A stretch of 8,189 nt of DNA from Pseudobutyrivibrio sp. (GTDB taxonomy: Bacteria > Bacillota > Clostridia > Lachnospirales > Lachnospiraceae), in NCBI GenBank assembly GCA_017557715.1, contig JAFYYE010000026.1, forward strand, positions 1 to 8,189, given 5' to 3'. Both the position numbers and the translations under genes were made by a program. Positions 6,501 to 8,189 of this stretch are shown piece after piece; the first letter of the stretch is position 1; each line of letters starts with the position of its first letter. Below the pieces are notes generated by a model. That model was not told the origin of the DNA and did no database searches. It saw only the letters and a list, made by a program, of their open reading frames with translations.

Positions 6501-6564
6501 TCTTGATGCAGCAGATAAAGACATGTATTTAGAAAAAGAAAGGCATAAAAAGGAAAAAAACTAG
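3520..6564 (+). CDS. Large c-di-GMP turnover protein: GGDEF(degenerate)-EAL-PAS-GGDEF
   Basis: This 1014-residue protein has no predicted membrane segment or signal peptide. The ATG at 3520 follows TAGAGG by eight bases. Residues 11-165 form a GGDEF fold whose signature is SGDHF (86-90), so cyclase activity is unlikely. Residues 170-415 form an EAL phosphodiesterase domain with every key motif: E206-A-L, N265, E297 in LEVTE, D327-D328 in DDFGSGYSSL, K348-I-D350, E384 in EGVE and Q404 in QGY. It should cleave c-di-GMP to pGpG. Residues 455-570 and 580-705 look PAS-like but diverged. Residues 730-845 are a clearer PAS sensor domain (GVFWKDKNRRFLGAN). Residues 853-1010 are an intact GGDEF diguanylate cyclase domain (DALTGLYNRRAF, D895, GGDEF at 936-940). 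The RxxD inhibitory site is absent: S927 and S930 occupy its positions. The protein thus has both potential activities, in an uncommon order with the EAL domain upstream of the sensors and of the active GGDEF. Its promoters suggest a link with motility. Net activity and PAS ligand are unknown. Confidence 0.95.
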   Translation: MGDYSEYRTSTDELTGLLDKQTFYSCAQNLLDTAPEGQKYAFIFFDLENFKIFNANYGYEMGDELLISIGYIIKNEFEGQLVSRFSGDHFMVCVNSIQIIQSIKNIRDRIKLIRKSVNVELKAGIYIFDGQEKEVTKCCDKARMACISIKKKYDAEYRVYDNELGGSIQRKQEILDGLEEAIKKKYIKVYYQPIVRAMTGKICGWEALVRWKNPVKGMVFPNEFIPVLEEYRLIHKIDTFVIEEVLSRYHSDIAGKMQAVPVSINLSRIDFELMDLVEFLERKVEEYQCPKNMFHLEVTESALMDNPQFIMEQISKLRQNGFTVWMDDFGSGYSSLNVLKNYEFDLVKIDMDFLGQFETTENGKIILRHVVSMIKNLGVHTLVEGVETQEQFDFMTSIGCELIQGYLIGRPMPYFEGLDCIKKAGRILENYEERYFYDELGKIDILRQNPLQNIENSENDHALPLAIVVIEKGVWSLKYANADFIATMELFGYKDTADIELMLNEEHTRWLQYNHFIDICEHSKKEQITESMDYISNGRIVNMRVRHVGESVEGERDAYLVSYRLLSRFNSTNYDEKIDAVSRSMFSLYECVDLFGIHTDFYENIYLSDSRLHIKSGVNKSREVISAICDTLVHPDDKIYFQRLFDMETIEQRIAEEPSGSTVGFIRICDARGNYVWKMIILSIMHIENDDALLSCVGEASNEIVRRMNGSQSERQRSTDVEGSEIPERRNPTFENILQLIPVGVFWKDKNRRFLGANQMFLDYYGLQSVEEILGKTDEDMGWHINPEPFKKDELDVINNGKSIENVRGECIVKGSVRKIVASKQPYVVDRRIVGLVGYFKDITDELREQEKLELLTLTDALTGLYNRRAFGEIVEKFMKQYEQDQTDFSLIMIDIDKFKQINDMYGHDFGDLVLTKTSHVLKHVASDNSVVFRFGGDEFIILHQHKNLAEVESIVQELEVEIGRTSQLANIQMTIRLSIGKAIYSEFGNLRDCLDAADKDMYLEKERHKKEKN

Positions 6565-6594
6565 ACAAAAAGAAATGTCTAAAACTGTATAAAG

Positions 6595-6644
6595 TGACAG
6601 AATTTGATTATTTGTGATTGATTGTGAGCATTTATGATTGTCAT
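6595..6644 (+). promoter_or_regulatory. Five TGA motifs at exact 10-bp spacing, likely FruR operator array
   Basis: TGA occurs at 6595, 6605, 6615, 6625 and 6635, each exactly 10 bp from the next. Three copies read TGATT, and the clearest units are TGATTATTTG and TGATTGATTG. All face the same side of the DNA helix. The array lies immediately upstream of, and runs into, the fruR -35 box. DeoR-family repressors are known to bind tandem direct repeats about one helical turn apart (IolR of Bacillus subtilis is an example). Assignment to FruR is inferred from position. Confidence 0.5.
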
Positions 6645-6666
6645 CAATAAAATCAAATGTTATATT
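6638..6666 (+). promoter_or_regulatory. fruR-fruK promoter
   Basis: TTGTCA (6638-6643), a 17-bp spacer and TATATT (6661-6666) each match the sigma-A consensus at five of six positions. The predicted start is near 6673, giving a leader of about 48 bases to the fruR ATG at 6721. The last TGATT unit of the upstream array overlaps the -35 box and dyads cover the -10 and start site, so the promoter is well placed for repression. The TATAAT at 6672-6677 has no suitable -35 partner. Confidence 0.65.
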
Positions 6667-6682
6667 TTGATTATAATAATCA
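6651..6682. promoter_or_regulatory. Overlapping dyads at the fruR -10 and start site
   Basis: AATCAAA (6651-6657) and TTTGATT (6666-6672) form a 7-bp inverted repeat flanking the -10 box. TGATTAT-A-ATAATCA (6668-6682) is a perfect 15-bp palindrome across the predicted start. TTTGATTAT also occurs at 6603-6611, 63 bp (about six turns) upstream of its copy at 6666-6674. They may be FruR half-sites near the promoter that cooperate with the upstream array; this is inference from position and shared sequence. Confidence 0.4.
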
Positions 6683-6704
6683 TAGGTGAGCAGAAATGTT
6701 CAAA

Positions 6705-6712
6705 AGGTGGGG
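6705..6712 (+). promoter_or_regulatory. Ribosome-binding site that fixes the fruR start
   Basis: AGGTGGGG ends eight bases before the ATG at 6721. The in-frame ATG at 6634 lies upstream of the predicted transcription start, has no ribosome-binding site and would add 29 residues unlike the family. DeoR proteins begin MLxEER, as seen from 6721. Confidence 0.8.
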
Positions 6713-6720
6713 ATAATCAG

Positions 6721-7473
6721 ATGCTTACAGAAGAGAGAAGGACACGAATAATCGAAATCGTTAATGATAAAAAAGCAGTTTCAGTTAATGAGCTTGTTGA
6801 GCTTTTAGATACTTCAGCAGCTACCATTAGGCGAGATATAAATGAGCTTAATCGTGCTAGAAAGCTGATTAAGGTATTTGGAGGAGCTACATCTATATCA
6901 TCAAAGGATGTTATTACTAAAGAAGATGCGGTAAAGCAAAAGGCACAAAAGAATGTCGTTGAAAAGGACAACATCAGCCGTTATGCAGCAAGTCTGATTC
7001 AGGACAACGATTTTGTTTATATCGATGCTGGCACCACTACACTTGCCATGCTTGAATACATTAATAATCACAAAGCAAAGTACATCACAAATGGTGTTGT
7101 GCACGCAAAGCTTCTTATGGACAAGGGGCTTGAGGTTATTATGATTGGCGGAAGGCTTAAGGTTTCCACCGAGGCGGTAGTTGGACCGGATTGTACCGAG
7201 TTTATTCGTAAATATCATTTTACGAAGGCTTTTATGGGTACAAATGGAATATCTGTAGGCGCTGGTTTTACAACACCGGATGCCGATGAGGCAATGATTA
7301 AGACAGCCGCAATCAGACATGCATATAAATCATACATTCTGGCGGATCACACAAAATTTGATGAGATTAATTCTGTGACATTTGCAGAACTTAATGAATG
7401 CACAATAATCACAGATAAGCAACCATCAAAGGAGTACACAAGTAACACCACAGTTAAAATCTGTGTGGAATAG
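6721..7473 (+). CDS. fruR: DeoR-family repressor of the fructose operon
   Basis: This 250-residue cytoplasmic regulator has the usual DeoR-family length. Residues 1-57 are the winged helix-turn-helix: MLTEERRTRIIEIV, then VSVNELVELLDTSAATIRRDINEL (20-43) with the recognition helix at about 31-42, then a wing ending KVFGGA (51-56). Residues 75-235 are the sugar-phosphate-sensing DeoRC domain, with IDAGTTT (101-107), YITNGVVHAKLL (121-132), IGGRLKVST (142-150), FMGTNGIS (171-178), GFTTPDADEAMIK (182-194) and ADHTKFD (208-214). These match effector-binding motifs of the family. It sits 19 bases upstream of fruK and shares its promoter, so it is called FruR; the likely effector is fructose 1-phosphate or a related ester. 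Binding to the repeats at 6595-6682 would make it autoregulatory. The operon role comes from the neighbour gene; the family call is secure. Confidence 0.9.
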   Translation: MLTEERRTRIIEIVNDKKAVSVNELVELLDTSAATIRRDINELNRARKLIKVFGGATSISSKDVITKEDAVKQKAQKNVVEKDNISRYAASLIQDNDFVYIDAGTTTLAMLEYINNHKAKYITNGVVHAKLLMDKGLEVIMIGGRLKVSTEAVVGPDCTEFIRKYHFTKAFMGTNGISVGAGFTTPDADEAMIKTAAIRHAYKSYILADHTKFDEINSVTFAELNECTIITDKQPSKEYTSNTTVKICVE

Positions 7474-7492
7474 TTTAAACGGAGGTAAGACA

Positions 7493-8189
7493 ATGGTTTA
7501 TACGGTTACATTTAACCCTGCTATCGACTATGTAGTGCGAATGGATGGGGATTTACTCCCAGGCATGACAAACCGTTCTGCTAGCGAGGAATATTATTTT
7601 GGCGGAAAGGGTATCAATGTATCCATGGTTCTGGCAGAGATGGATGTTAAGAGTACTGCACTTGGATTTGTTGCAGGCTTCACAGGTCGTGCTATCGATG
7701 AAGGAGTTAAGGCTCAGGGTATCGATACAGATTTCATCCACCTTAAAAATGGTATTTCCAGAATCAATGTAAAGCTTAAGGCTGATGAGGAGACTGAGAT
7801 TAATGCTCAGGGTCCAAAGATTGATGAAGCATCTCAGAAGGAGCTTATGGATAAGCTTTCAAAATTAGAGAAAGGCGATGTGCTTATTCTTGCTGGTTCC
7901 ATTCCAAATTCTCTTCCAGATGATGTATATGAAAAGATTCTTTCAATGCTTGATGGAAAGGGAATTGAATTTGTTGTTGATGCAACAAAGGATTTGCTTA
8001 CAAACGTTCTTAAGTACCATCCATTCCTTATTAAGCCAAACAACTTCGAGCTTGGCGAGATAGTAGGAAAGGTTCTTACTAATGATGATGAGATATATGA
8101 TGGCGCATTAAAGCTTCAGGAAATGGGAGCAAGAAATGTTCTTATTTCTATGGCAGGCGCAGGTGCGATGCTTGTTGATGAAAACGGCA
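7493..8189 (+). CDS. fruK: 1-phosphofructokinase, 3' end outside the window
   Basis: The gene starts at the ATG at 7493 behind GGAGG (7481-7485). It stays open to the window edge, showing 232 of an expected 305 or so residues. It encodes a PfkB/ribokinase-family kinase that phosphorylates fructose 1-phosphate with ATP to fructose 1,6-bisphosphate. FruK motifs are VTFNPAIDY (5-13), FGGKGINVS (36-44; the PfkB N-terminal signature), TEINAQGP (101-108), LILAGSIP (131-138), VVDATKDLL (161-169), IKPNNFEL (180-187) and ISMAGAGA (218-225). The catalytic GAGD motif lies beyond the window, so it cannot be checked. The sequence could in principle be the related tagatose-6-phosphate kinase, but TEINAQGP and pairing with a DeoR regulator favour FruK. 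The fructose PTS gene fruA usually follows in Firmicutes. Confidence 0.93.
   Translation, partial: MVYTVTFNPAIDYVVRMDGDLLPGMTNRSASEEYYFGGKGINVSMVLAEMDVKSTALGFVAGFTGRAIDEGVKAQGIDTDFIHLKNGISRINVKLKADEETEINAQGPKIDEASQKELMDKLSKLEKGDVLILAGSIPNSLPDDVYEKILSMLDGKGIEFVVDATKDLLTNVLKYHPFLIKPNNFELGEIVGKVLTNDDEIYDGALKLQEMGARNVLISMAGAGAMLVDENG

Noticed and set aside
6562..6581. TAGACA/TGTCTA hairpin after the c-di-GMP gene as a terminator
   Set aside because: The stem is only 6 bp with an 8-base A-rich loop, and no T run follows on the + strand. The T run would serve the - strand, where there is no gene. Read-through into the fruR region is possible.
6634..6720. Longer fruR reading frame starting at the ATG at 6634
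   Set aside because: It starts upstream of the predicted transcript start, has no ribosome-binding site and adds residues not found in DeoR proteins. AGGTGGGG before 6721 supports the shorter form.
6901..7320. 139-residue reading frame on the - strand
   Set aside because: It lies opposite fruR, has no family resemblance or ribosome-binding site, and is explained as a shadow of the real gene.

Overview
This AT-rich window looks like a chromosomal segment from a low-GC Gram-positive bacterium, probably a motile member of the Lachnospiraceae (Butyrivibrio, Pseudobutyrivibrio, Roseburia or a relative). The evidence is base composition, strong purine-rich ribosome-binding sites, U-tailed terminators, a DeoR-type fruR next to fruK, a DUF1848 protein, and a very large GGDEF/EAL protein behind a flagellar-sigma-like promoter. 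The taxonomic placement is inference. All recognisable genes are on the + strand. I see no tRNA, rRNA, CRISPR array, insertion sequence or phage gene.

Layout: (1) 2-1390 holds the 3' part of a GNAT acetyltransferase gene and a DUF1848 gene three bases later, closed by a strong terminator whose stem includes the DUF1848 stop codon. (2) 1477-3154 is a self-contained unit: an extended -10 promoter, a hairpin at the predicted mRNA 5' end, a YjeM-like amino-acid permease gene and a strong terminator. (3) 3155-3519 is a 365-base gap. It contains a near-consensus sigma-28/SigD promoter (3181-3207), a foldable leader, a possible 7-codon peptide followed at once by an 18-bp hairpin, and a second, housekeeping-type promoter. 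(4) 3520-6564 encodes a 1014-residue cyclic-di-GMP enzyme ordered degenerate GGDEF - intact EAL - PAS-like segments - PAS - intact GGDEF. (5) 6595-8189 is the start of a fructose operon: a control region with five TGA motifs exactly 10 bp apart and overlapping dyads, then fruR (DeoR family) and fruK, which runs off the window.

How the parts work together: FruR probably represses its own fruR-fruK operon (very likely followed by a fructose PTS transporter outside the window) and is relieved by a sugar phosphate. The SigD-like promoter ties the neighbouring c-di-GMP enzyme, or a short RNA ahead of it, to flagellar gene expression, which fits the usual role of c-di-GMP in motility. The permease and GNAT/DUF1848 units appear to be independent.

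The most interesting part is 3181-3519, the leader between a flagellar-type promoter and the c-di-GMP gene. I do not recognise it as a known riboswitch. I found no convincing new multi-gene system.
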